From positions 370,001 to 434,000 of the forward strand of contig CALYLW010000330.1 of the NCBI GenBank assembly GCA_944989445.1: a stretch of DNA of 64,000 bases, written 5' to 3'. The translations under genes and the position numbers were made by a program. Shown in pieces: positions 11,352-21,129 of this stretch. This stretch comes from Ampullaceana balthica. Its lineage: Eukaryota > Mollusca > Gastropoda > Lymnaeidae. Position 1 is the stretch's first letter, and each line of letters starts with the position of its first letter. The notes below the pieces were generated by a model. It did no database searches and was not told the origin of the DNA. It saw nothing but the letters and a program-made list of their open reading frames with translations.

Positions 11352-12914
11352 TCTCTCAGTTCCTTACTCTCAACCCTACTGACACGCTTCTGGGACTCAA
11401 GGATGAAAACTACGAGTGAGTCTCATTTGGATAGAACTCATCCCCTTGAAAGAAAACAGGTAGAATTTTTAATAACACGCCAATGTTTACCCGCCATCAC
11501 CTTTAATTTCAAGGAAAACAATCGGTCGATCGAGCAGTTCAATAATCGCTTACAGGTAAGTGTCAACAATTGAATGGAACACCGCGTAATCGTTCCCACC
11601 ACCACTCCCCCTTCCCTACCTGTCGCTACCAAAGATGGTTTTGGTCCACTTAAGTTTAGGAAATTTCTATCCGACGAGCATTGTAACAAAGATATATTGA
11701 AAAGTATCGTTATTTTCAGACTGTATTTCGGTCTACTGTCAGATGTGACACATTCGCGTGATCAATATGCTTCGGAGCTCATACATAAAGATTTTTTTTT
11801 AAAAATAAAATTGTTGTTGGCATTAAATAGTAAACTGAATTTAATGTGTTACTTTCGCACACATTTTCACAATCACCTTGACATTAATGACACGACATTT
11901 ATGACATGGCATTTCATTCCGGTGGAAATGGGTCAGAAAGGGAGAGAATTCGTAGGCTGGATATAGTAATATACAAGGGGAGACAAGTTGTGAGATTGAT
12001 TGGGGAAAGCCAAGGGGAGACAATCAGTAGGCTGGAGATAGCGAGACAAAGTTGAGATCATCGATTGTAGAAAGCATCCCAAACAAGGGAGACAATGTCA
12101 GATCAATGGCTTCTTGTTATGTACACCAATCAAACAGGGCTTCGAGAGATAGATCGGTGAGAGTGGATGGATGCCTGAAATAGATTGGCGTAGAAACAGT
12201 GAGTGGTCAAAATTAGAGAGTTAGTGATTTGGGATAGACATATTGATTTTGAAAGCAACAATGAGTTCGATAGAAATAGTGAGTCCATAGAGATAGTGAG
12301 TTAAATGGAGTGAATTGGTTAGAAAGAGCGATTCGATAGGGAAAAAAAGGAATTCTATAGAAATAGTGTGACGGCCACAAAAAAGTGATAGAGTTATGTT
12401 ATAGTAGAGGTGATACTGTTTTCAAAAAGTGAAATGGTTGGAACTAAGGACATCAATAGTGAGAAAATTACCAATAGTGAGATTACTTTAAAAAAAAATT
12501 AATTTTAGATGTTGTCAGACTGTATATAGCAGGTTGTTTGTTAAAAAGATGTATCGCGGCTTCAATTCTGTCCAATAAATCAAGAGGTCGTTGCATCGTT
12601 GATAAAAACAACTGTCACATCAGTGTTGTCACGTAGTCTGTCACTGGACAACACTCGGTTGTAAACGGTTCTCACACACGAGACACGGCTGTGTGAAAGC
12701 AACTAATAGACTTAAGACTGAGTTTTCACTAAAACCAATTTCCCGCCATAATCTGACATTTCCGTCATCTGCAGCGTGCCATGATCCTGCATATCATATG
12801 ATCGTTGACCGTTCGTGCCAGGATGATTTGACCAGCTGCTCAGTCTACATCGTCTGTGCTGATCCACGTACCGCTGTTGGCGTTACAGTGGGAAATCCTC
12901 CACGCTAACCTATG
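11352..12914. other. Non-coding; degenerate GATAGTGAGT tract
   Basis: A 130-residue frame at 11574-11966 (+) has no recognisable domain, is overlapped by minus-strand frames at both ends, and is not supported as a gene. From about 12180 to 12480 short diverged copies of ATAGAAATAGTGAGT-like sequence recur. Confidence 0.5.
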
Positions 12915-13110
12915 TGTATCAGACTTTAGGTTAGAGGATAAATCTAAAATAACATCTCCGAGATGACGTAATATGTTTATGATAAGAAATCAGGTTAGAG
13001 GATACAACTAAAATACTGATTATCTCCGAGATGACGTAACATGTTTATGAAAAAGACATCACGTCAGAGGATATCTCCGAGATGACGTAATATGTCGCTA
13101 ATATGAAAGC
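12915..13110. repeat. About 70-bp repeat, 3 units
   Basis: Three units share GGTTAGAGGAT (or GTCAGAGGAT), then ATCTCCGAGATGACGTAA and TATGTTTATGA. Each unit carries a self-complementary ATCTCCGAGAT-like core and a TGACGTAA motif. Confidence 0.85.
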
Positions 13111-13352
13111 AAGACTTCATTTCAATGCATTTTTATGATCTCATTAGATTAAATTATTTCTGAAAACTTAAGAGCCATGATTGAAATGGAATAATTTAAG
13201 CGAGAGTTCCTGGTCTATTCATTTATGATTTTTTTCTATTAGTGGAGTTGGGGGGGTCTCTTTGATTTAATTTTTTTTTAAATTAATATATTTCATGTAT
13301 GCAGCTTGTTGAAAATCTAAACAAATTTAGATGCTGTGGGAATTGCGTTTGT

Positions 13353-13512
13353 TAGATCGAGTGACTTGTGTAAATATCCTTATATTACATCCAGTGACTT
13401 GTGTAATATCGTTATATTACATCGAGTGACTTGTCTAATATCGTTATATTACATCCAGTGACTTGTGTAATATCGTTATATTACATCCAGTGACTTGTGT
13501 AATATCGTTATG
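13353..13512. repeat. 32-bp minisatellite, 5 units
   Basis: Units read CCAGTGACTTGTGTAATATC followed by GTTATATTACAT. The first unit is slightly longer and diverged. Confidence 0.92.
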
Positions 13513-13670
13513 TGCTGCAGATGTATGTTAGCACGTGAAAAACGTGCGTCCCTGTGTTAGCACCAGGTGTGATTTATAGTGTAAAACAGATGCCGCCAAC
13601 ACAAGAACAAACGACTGTCTCACATGATAACATACATCTTCAGCAAACACAGTGACGCATGTTCGTCACT
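13505..13670. repeat. Imperfect hairpin, possible MITE
   Basis: GCAGATGTATGTTAGCACGTG (from 13517) pairs with CACATGATAACATACATCTTC (from about 13622), with weaker pairing further in (CTGTGTTAGCAC against GCCAACACAAG) and out. Loop about 30 bases. No TSD established. Confidence 0.45.
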
Positions 13671-13710
13671 CTATTTTACAGAATATCGCGTCATCGTGTG
13701 TTATATTTGT

Positions 13711-14483
13711 TAGAGCTGTTAGCGATTAATTTAAATTTAATAGTTAATTTTTGAAAAATTAACGATTAATTAATCGTTACTTTCGATTAAAGCCAAAAAT
13801 TAAAATGTATGATGTCATATGTAACAGTTATTAAACGTTCTTGTTGAAAATCTAAATAACACTGGAATGTCTCCTTTATATGTAATCTTTTAACCAACTG
13901 CGCAAAAAGACAAGTGTGTTGACATTATTTGGTTCAAGTCATGAGAGGGTCTAATTGACAATTTAATCAGCCGAACTGAACAATCATTCACATGGAGCTG
14001 AGATAACAGGTATGCACAAAACGGTCTTGGCAATGAATGACATAATCGAATATTGGTGTTCATTACGTTTCCACCATTGTAGAGGGTTAATGGATTCAGG
14101 AACTTTCATCTCCATTTTGTAGCGCAGTAATTCATCAGCAGAGCTGTCGTCATTTTCTGTCTCTGAGTCAGACTCCTTTTCTGCCATTAGCTTAATACGC
14201 TATTCATTTGGTTTGATAAGTAGGTGAAGTGTTAAAATCACGGTAGACAAACTTTATCAACATTTTGAACATTCCCGTCAGTCAATAGTTTAAAACCAAA
14301 ATGTTCGTGTAATCGTCAGGAAATTTGTTATTATTTATCTGTATCTTTTAAAAAAAAATTTAATTACTTTTTGACTTCCAATAATTTGTAAGTGATGGGT
14401 CGATTAATCGTTAAAAAATAATTTAATCGATGAAAATTGTTAACGATTAATAGATAAATTAATCTTTAATTTCCGCAGCCCCA
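13711..14483 (-). mobile_element. hAT element remnant, 773 bp
   Basis: Ends read TAGAGCTGTTAGCGATTAAT and, on the other strand, TGGGGCTGCGGAAATTAAAG, each followed by dense TTAATCG repeats. Flanks ATATTTGT (13703-13710) and ATATGTGT (14484-14491) match at 7 of 8 positions, the hAT TSD length. The inside keeps only the C-terminal piece of a minus-strand transposase, so the copy is internally deleted and dead. Confidence 0.8.
13984..14187 (-). pseudogene. hAT transposase C-terminal (hATC) fragment
   Basis: The 67-residue frame has an acidic Ser/Glu/Asp-rich start, then a basic helix and the signature P-L-Q-W-W-K-R-N-E, ...S-F-I-A-K-T-V-L-C-I-P, ...S-A-P-C-E. In hAT transposases of the ZBED1/Ac type this is the dimerisation domain, normally continuing as S-A-P-S-E-R-V-F-S. 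Here the frame stops right after C-E, where a Ser has become Cys, so the conserved distal half is lost. Full family members are about 600-700 residues; BED finger and catalytic core are absent. Source is the surrounding element. Confidence 0.85.
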
Positions 14484-14491
14484 ATATGTGT

Positions 14492-14880
14492 CCATATGCG
14501 CTTCAGCATGTGTGTTACATACATATGTGTCAACAGATGACTTATGTATCACCATGCTAATGTGCTACCTTTGCATAAATTTAACAACAAACACACGACA
14601 TGTATTCTATCCTGTATTTTCGTAAAGTACTTGTGTTCATCTTTCAGTTTCTGCGTTGTTGTTTTTTTACCGCAATTTAATTATTTTTTTTTGATGTCAT
14701 AAATGTTAATATATTATGTAAATTTAATTTAAATACTAGAGGTTTTTTTTATTTGTACTGATGGAGGCATTTGCCGAAACATGTATTTGTCCATTAATAT
14801 ATCTTTACGGTTAATGTTCTAATCAAACAAGGCGTTTGTGCATCTCGTACTTTATTATGCTTCAAACGGTCAACTATTTA
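14492..14880. other. Non-coding, nothing firm
   Basis: AT-rich; weak ATACATATGTG-type repeats near 14510-14540. No coding pattern. Confidence 0.5.
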
Positions 14881-14887
14881 TGGTGTT

Positions 14888-15298
14888 AGATCTATTTAAG
14901 TCCAACAAGCAGGGCCGTCTTAACGCATAGGCCCGTTGGGTATTTGCCCGGGGGCCCACGAGCATAGGGGCCCCATTGGGAGTATGTTTATTTATATATA
15001 GTATGTATATTTATTTTTTATTCCTGCGGGGGAGGGGCCCAACACTATTTCTTTTGCCCGGGGGGCCAAACTGGTGTGAAGACGGCTCTGCCAACAAGTA
15101 CCCAACGTCATGTTGATATTATAAATCTATTTAAGTCTACCAAGTATCAAAAGCCATGTTGATATTATAAATCTATTTAAGTCTACCAAGTATCAAAAGC
15201 CATGTTGATATTATAAATCTATTTAAGTCTACCAAGTATCAAAAGCCATGTTGATATTATAAATCTATTTAAGTCTACCAAGTATCAAACTTCCTGTT
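14888..15298. repeat. 46-bp minisatellite split by a MITE
   Basis: About 4.3 units of CATGTTGATATTATAAATCT + ATTTAAGTCTACCAAGTATCAAAAGC lie at 15110-15298, and a part unit (GATCTATTTAAGTCCAACAAG) lies left of the MITE at 14889-14909. The right-hand units are nearly identical. Confidence 0.9.
14910..15090 (+). mobile_element. MITE-A copy 2, 181 bp, perfect 8-bp TSD
   Basis: Ends CAGGGCCGTCTTAACGC and GTGTGAAGACGGCTCTG, flanked by CCAACAAG at 14902-14909 and 15091-15098. The centre is AT-rich, with paired GC blocks (TTGCCCGGGGGCCCACG left, GGGGCCCAAC right). It landed in the first unit of the 46-bp array. Same orientation as the copy at 47332. Confidence 0.93.
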
Positions 15299-16519
15299 AA
15301 TATTAAGTAAACCTGAAGGGCTTCTAGAAAATCTAGGACTCCTTTTTTTCGATAACAGTTTATGCCATACGGCTTCCTTAACCTGGCTCTTTGAGGATCA
15401 TGAAAAACAGCCAAAATGACCAAGGACATTTCGTATTACTTTAGGTTGATGATTTTTTTTTAATTTAATTTTTAAAAAAGTCCATAAGTTTGTTTTTTTT
15501 TAAACCAGTAAGTTTTAAAAGCTGACCGAAATCTGAACCAGACACAACTGGATGCCACCTCTGAGACTGACAGCTCTTTATGTCTGTAGTTCCCTGCGCA
15601 ATAACAAAGCGTTTAGTCTCGAGAGTACGTATTTAGGTACGCTTAGATCCATAATTTACTGTGTTCGTAAAGTTTGACTCCAATCTCACAACCTCACACG
15701 TTGGATAGGTCATGACACGGTTGGACGATGAGTGGACAAGGGGGCCCAATGTAAAAAAAACAAACAAAGACCACTAATAGTGAGGGTTTTTATTATGGTT
15801 TTAGTAACTCTAGCCACCTCGCTTGGCTTCATATCCTCCGCGAGGCTTATCCGCGTGACCCCTGCTAGCGGAGGACTTGAACCGTGTGATTGGTGGCTAT
15901 CTGACCCCTCGCTAGATTGGTTTACAATCTGGACTGCCAAACGAGTCCGTGATATTTGCTTCCCGGCAGTCACGCTGTCACGCTGCTGTCACACGCTGTC
16001 ACACGGGCTGTCACACGCTGTCATTTTTAATTCTTTACCGTGCACAAATACGCAGCAAGCAACAGAGGCAGACGGAAGAAGTTTTCCTGAAATAGATATC
16101 CCCCACCAATTCTATCCTTATCCCTTGTATCCCCGCCCCTTTTATACCAACCCCTTATATCCACTCCGCTTTAATTCTCACCCCCTATATCCCAACCCTT
16201 TATATCACCACTCATTATATCCGCTCAGCTTTAATTTACATCCCTACATCCATCCCAAGCCCCTGTATACCAACCTCTTATATCCCACAGACTCTAACAT
16301 CCCCCACCTGCTCTATCCCCGTGTATCACTTCAACCACTTTCTCCCCACCCATTACGCCCCTCCCCCGCTCTGAAATCATAAAATTGTTATTCTGACTTA
16401 ACAACCTTTAGATGTTTCTTTTTTCCTCGTGTGTTCCTGGGTTTCTTTTTATTCTTGCTCACAAATGATTGGCTCTTTCAAACTTTGGGAATTCTACCCT
16501 TCCCTTGGCCACCTTCCCC
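15299..16519. other. Non-coding; unproven 216-residue frame
   Basis: The frame at 15732-16382 (+) is the longest non-array frame in the window. Its first 90 residues are overlapped by an open minus-strand frame, and its second half is a degenerate Pro/Tyr/Leu tract encoded by TATACCCC-like repeats (16090-16340). CTGTCACACG repeats lie at 15970-16022. No domain, splice pattern or signal peptide is convincing, so I do not call a gene. Confidence 0.45.
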
Positions 16520-16700
16520 AAACATCACGTTAGTACCCAGTAGTATAATGTCTGACTTGTATTGTCTCAGTACCCAGTAGTATAATGTCTGACTTGTACT
16601 GTCTAACACATACATCCCCTCCTCAGTAGTATAATTTCAAACTTGTCTTACATATACATCCCCTCAGTACTCAGTAGTATAATGTCTGACTTGTAATGTC
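16520..16700. repeat. CAGTAGTATAATGTCTGACTTG repeat, 4 units
   Basis: Four diverged units of about 40-50 bp share AGTAGTATAATGTCTGACTT (16538, 16577, 16625, 16671). Spacing varies. Confidence 0.8.
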
Positions 16701-17022
16701 TTACATATTTATAGTCCACGTATTTCTACACTAGAGGCCCTTCCAATCAGATCAGACACAACAAGAACGGTTATCTGGCTTCTGCTATCATGCTCATTAC
16801 TTCTTGTCTCCCCTTGATCTTTAATTTCCGTACGTTTTCTTCCTGGAATCAGCATTTTTTTTTCTTTACCCTTTTACTACTGTTACTATTCCTGTGGACA
16901 TTTCTGTCATTTTTTAATACATTTCTATCCCCTTTCTTTTTTTCTCACTGTTTCTCTCTGTCTCATTCTCTTACATTCTGTATATTTAATTTCCTCGTTC
17001 ATTCTAGTCAATTCGTTTGCAT

Positions 17023-17073
<51 letters not shown>

Positions 17074-18365
17074 CGCACCCACACACATTCATACTCGTTT
17101 CGTTCATTTTACTGTCTCATTTGTTTCTGGTTCTACATAACACTTTTACAATTTTACTTCTACACCTTTCTGATTCTTCATTCTCTTTTATCTCGATACA
17201 ATATACCCCCCCCCGCTGCCCCCCCGTACACCTTTCCTTTCTCAGATATCTTCTAACATTTTCTGTTTTTGTTATAATCGGTCTCCCATTTCCTCGCTCT
17301 CTCCTCGTGGAATCCTATAAGCTGGCTCCCGTTTCACGAGAACACAGCAAGGGACATCTTAGATCCTGTTACTGATTTCAATTTTAATGACGCGGACTAA
17401 CCTGACCACTGGTTACCTCCCAGGTGAACTTCTTTCCTCACGTCTGCAGCCAGACAAAGAGGCTGACGTCGTTGGAGATATTTGGTTTCACGTAAAGTTT
17501 AAACTTCTTCTTTCGGTGACCACGCGCTGCGGGAGAAGGCCTGAAATGGATGAGCTTCAACGTTTCCAGAATGTAGCTGGACACAAGTGGTCACCGTGGT
17601 CAGATGTGAATGCGGTCATAGGTTAGGTTCAAGGTGATCTGGTGGTTAAACTGATGTTGTTGGTTGTAATGATTGGCTGGCGGGGCGTCGGCGATGTTAT
17701 GTGTGATGGTAGATGTGTTGTTGTTTTGTTTGGTTTTTTGTTTTTGTCTGTTTGTTTGTTTGTTGTGGTTGTTTGTTGTTTTGTTGTTGTTTTTTTTGTT
17801 TTTTTTGGGGGGGAAAGTCTAAAAATTGTTGAGTGGATGTCTTGATCATGTAATTATGGGTGTTGATGAGTGTCGCTGTGGGTTGTTGCAGAGATGTGGG
17901 GGATGTTGTGAAAAGTGTTGTCTAATCCTCAGCAACTTCGAGTGCCGCAAATATATATTGAATTCACACTCAATTGATTCATCCCTCACTCACATCTTTT
18001 ACCAGGCAGCAGACGCCAAATTTCCTTGATTACCTTTTCAATTAATGTCTGTAGTTTACATTTCGAGGCCAGATGCCAGGTTGACATTTGAACAGATGCC
18101 ACGATGACATTTCAAAAAAAGTTTATGCATATGTCTCTTCGCTTTCAATATAAAAATGGTGGATTTAGGTTAGGGCGAGGGGGCTATGGTGCACATGCCC
18201 ATGTTTATAAAATGCCATGCCATAAAGAGCCATAAGCTTGCGATGAAAGCAGTTCGATCAGCTTTTACATTAAAGTGTTATGCAAACATTTTATGAAAAC
18301 TAGTATACAAGCATGTAATACCAATCTGCTATAAAAACACGTTACACAAGGCTTTGATGCAAACC
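16701..18365. other. Non-coding, pyrimidine-rich then TTGT-rich
   Basis: Pyrimidine-rich to about 17300, then a TTGTTTG-rich tract at 17715-17800. The frame at 17387-17626 (79 residues) has no recognisable domain. Confidence 0.5.
17028..17071. repeat. (TC)n microsatellite
   Basis: About 21 CT/TC units; frames of Ser-Leu or Arg-Glu across it are artefacts. Confidence 0.95.
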
Positions 18366-18656
18366 GTTTATGCCTTATCATATCGTTTATTATACATTTT
18401 AGGAGCTTCTTCTATGCTAAAAAAATCATTGCGTCCTAAACGTATCCATGGTTTATACCCTAGTCGTGCATTTTTTAAACAAAAAAATTAGAGTCGTGCG
18501 TGCTGATAGTGTGTTTATTTTCCTGGTTTGTTCAGACAGACCATTCCATGCCCGAATGCCAGACGGTAAGAAGGAATATTTGTATGTGTTTGTTCTTGTG
18601 AATGGAACGCTTTTAACAAAACAATTTGAAGAAACCTCCAAAACAAAAGCTGGCAT
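18366..18656 (-). pseudogene. LINE reverse transcriptase C-terminus and 3' UTR
   Basis: On the minus strand a 67-residue frame contains R-T-N-T-Y-K-Y-S-F-L-P-S-G-I-R-A-W-N-G-L followed by a charged tail. That resembles the last residues of ORF2 in many CR1/Jockey/L2-type non-LTR elements (N-S-F-F-P-R-x-I-x-x-W-N-x-L-P), which lie beyond the polymerase and thumb. Downstream (18366-18460) sits a 3' UTR sharing ATAAACCATGGAT with the copies near 34170 and 4730. The polymerase domain is missing, as expected of 5'-truncated insertions. Confidence 0.6.
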
Positions 18657-19604
18657 ACCAACCTACAATACGAACCTATAAAACGAACCCACCCTCTCTC
18701 CCCAATTTCTCCTCCCGCGAACTCCAACCCACCCTCACCCCCCGTCTCCATCAGTTACTTGAAGCTACTCAGTCAACCTGAGAATTGAATTCTTATCATT
18801 GAGAACATCTAGGACCAACTGTTTAAGAGAACTTGGTCACAGGGCGTCCATCTCTAAGTAGGTGGGAGGGTTTTATTAAACAGAAGGCGTATGTAAGGAG
18901 GGGGTATTAACAAAGGGCGTCGTGTATGGAGTCGTTTTTATTTTCTTGTTTTGCTTTTTTTTTCAATAATTTTTTTTGGTATAATTATTTTAAACATAGT
19001 TTTTTTTTCTCTAGCCATAGCAACTGGCGAAAAAAGTCCAGACAGTCATAAGATTAAATCGATATAACGATGGACACTATTTATAATTATGTATGACGTG
19101 GTTTTCACAAATCTTAACATAAACATCGACATTTTATTTTAAATGTAAAGACCAAAAAAATATAAAAAATAATGAAGAGCCGAATGTTTATATAAAAATA
19201 TTTGGTTTTAACAAATTTATTTAAAAAACGGCATAGTGAGTAGTCTCCTAACCTAAAAGGCATCTTGTTATGACGGGTGTTTATTGTTCAGCTCAATGGT
19301 CATTGGACTTTCTAAACAAGGGGAAGATCAATGTCCTCAGACACATCTGTGCCCAGGCTAAAGTTTTTAACAGGACGAAAAAAGAACCAGTGAAGAGGTA
19401 GTAATTTTTTTTTGATATGTTAAGAAAAGAAAACTTGTTACATCTTAAAATTGAAATTATTTTAAAGGAGTAAAGCATGGTACCGTAGCAACTATGTTTT
19501 TATTTTTAAAAATTTTTTTAATATATATTTCTTTCTTTATTTTTTTATAAAGGTTCTCATTCCGTGGTTAACCGGGCAGCGAAATGAAATTCATAATATA
19601 CATG
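18657..19604. other. Non-coding, AT-rich
   Basis: Homopolymer A/T runs; no coding, RNA or repeat pattern I can support. Confidence 0.5.
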
Positions 19605-20348
19605 CCTGACGTAGTAGCCTCCTATACATGTACATATAGCAGCTCTATGACGTAGTAGCCTCCTATACATGTACATATAGCAGCTCTGACGTAGTAGCCT
19701 CCTATACATGTACGTATAGCAGCTCTGACGTAGTAGCCTCCTATACATGTACATATAGCAGCTCTGACGTAGTAGCCTCCTATACATGTACATATAGCAG
19801 CTCTGACGTAGTAGCCTCCTATACATGTACGTATAGCAGCTCTGACGTAGTAGCCTCCTATACATGTACATATAGCAGCTCTGACGTAGTAGCCTCCTAT
19901 ACATGTACATATAGCAGCTCTGACGTTGTAGCCTCCTATACATGTACGTATAGCAGCTCTGACGTAGTAGCCTCCTATACATGTACATATAGCAGCTCTG
20001 ACGTTGTAGCCTCCTATACATGTACATATAGCAGCTCTGACGTAGTAGCCTCCTATACATGTACATATAGCAGCTCTGACGTTGTAGCCTCCTATACATG
20101 TACGTATAGCAGCTCTGACGTTGTAGCCTCCTATACATGTACGTATAGCAGCTCTGACGTTGTAGCCTCCTATACATGTACGTATAGAAGCTCTGACGTT
20201 GTAGCCTCCTATACATGTACGTATAGCAGCTCTGACGTTGTAGCCTCCTATACATGTACGTATAGCAGCTCTGACGTAGTAGCCTCCTATACATGTACAT
20301 ATAGCAGCTCTGACGTTGTAGCCTCCTATACATGTACGTATAGCAGCT
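19605..20348. repeat. 39-bp satellite, 19 units
   Basis: Units read CTGACGTAGTAGCCTCC + TATACATGTACATATAGCAGCT. Two linked variant sites, GTAG/GTTG and ACATAT/ACGTAT, define three unit types. GTTG..ACGTAT units cluster at 20070-20270 and GTAG..ACATAT units dominate at the left. Each unit has a TGACGT half-site and a TACATGTA palindrome. The 39-bp period keeps two minus-strand frames open (243 and 267 residues of 13-residue repeats); I see no reason to call them coding. Confidence 0.97.
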
Positions 20349-20589
20349 CCCAACTGTCAAGAAATTATCAGCTTTTGTTTATATTTAGACCACAGAAAAA
20401 TACGCTATGTTACTATGAATAGAAAATGGTTCAAACGCGTAATTTCATTGGTTATGGGATTAAGGAGTGGAGAATAAAAATGCATGTGACAGAAGTATAA
20501 TGTATTTTAAAAAAATTAACGGAGCCCCCAAGTAATCTTAGTTACGATGCACATTTAAGTTAACAAACAAATAAATTCACTGCATCATC

Positions 20590-21125
20590 CAAAATTTATT
20601 TTTAGATTTAAAAAAAAACACACAAAAACCGAGTTTTTTTAAATATAAATCCTTTATACAGGAGACATAACTAAAAGAATGTTCATTATAATACGCAGCG
20701 CAAGACAATCCGAAAGATACAAACATTTTAGTTATGTCTCGTAAAACATGTTTAATATAATGCGCACCGATCAGGAATATGTTTCTTAAAAGTATTGTCA
20801 ATAAATACGCACCTTATTGCGCGACAGGAAAGGTTGTTCAATATAATACGCACCGCGACACTCTAGCACAAAAATTAACATGTTACATAGAGATAAATAA
20901 AGATAATCTAAAAATTCATTAATTTAATTACAGCACATTCGATTTGATCTGAAATTTTGATACATCATTTTTATCATCGGCACGAGTCTGCCTGCAAAAT
21001 TTCAGCTCACTATACTATAGTTTACGAGGAAGTCGGTTAAAAATCGATCCAAAGTTGTTTCGTCAAGCAAGGCCGGAAACAGACACCACAAGTTAATATA
21101 AAATATAAAGGATCTAAAAATCTGG
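20590..21125 (-). repeat. R1 family repeat, variant a
   Basis: Reverse complement of the sequence at 36857-37350: blocks TTCATTATAATACGC, AATATAATGCGCACCGATCAGG, ACCTTATTGCGCGACAGG, CAAAATTTCAGCTC and TTAAAAATCGATCC all appear in mirrored order. About 500 bp, with no coding capacity. Class unknown; the ends carry AATCCTTTATA. Confidence 0.75.
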
Positions 21126-21129
21126 TGAT

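Noticed and set aside
15732..16382. 216-residue open frame as a host gene
   Set aside because: The second half is a degenerate TATACCCC tract, the first half is overlapped by an open minus frame, and no domain is recognisable.
19557..20360. 267-residue repeat protein on the minus strand
   Set aside because: Pure translation of the 39-bp satellite; two frames are equally open.
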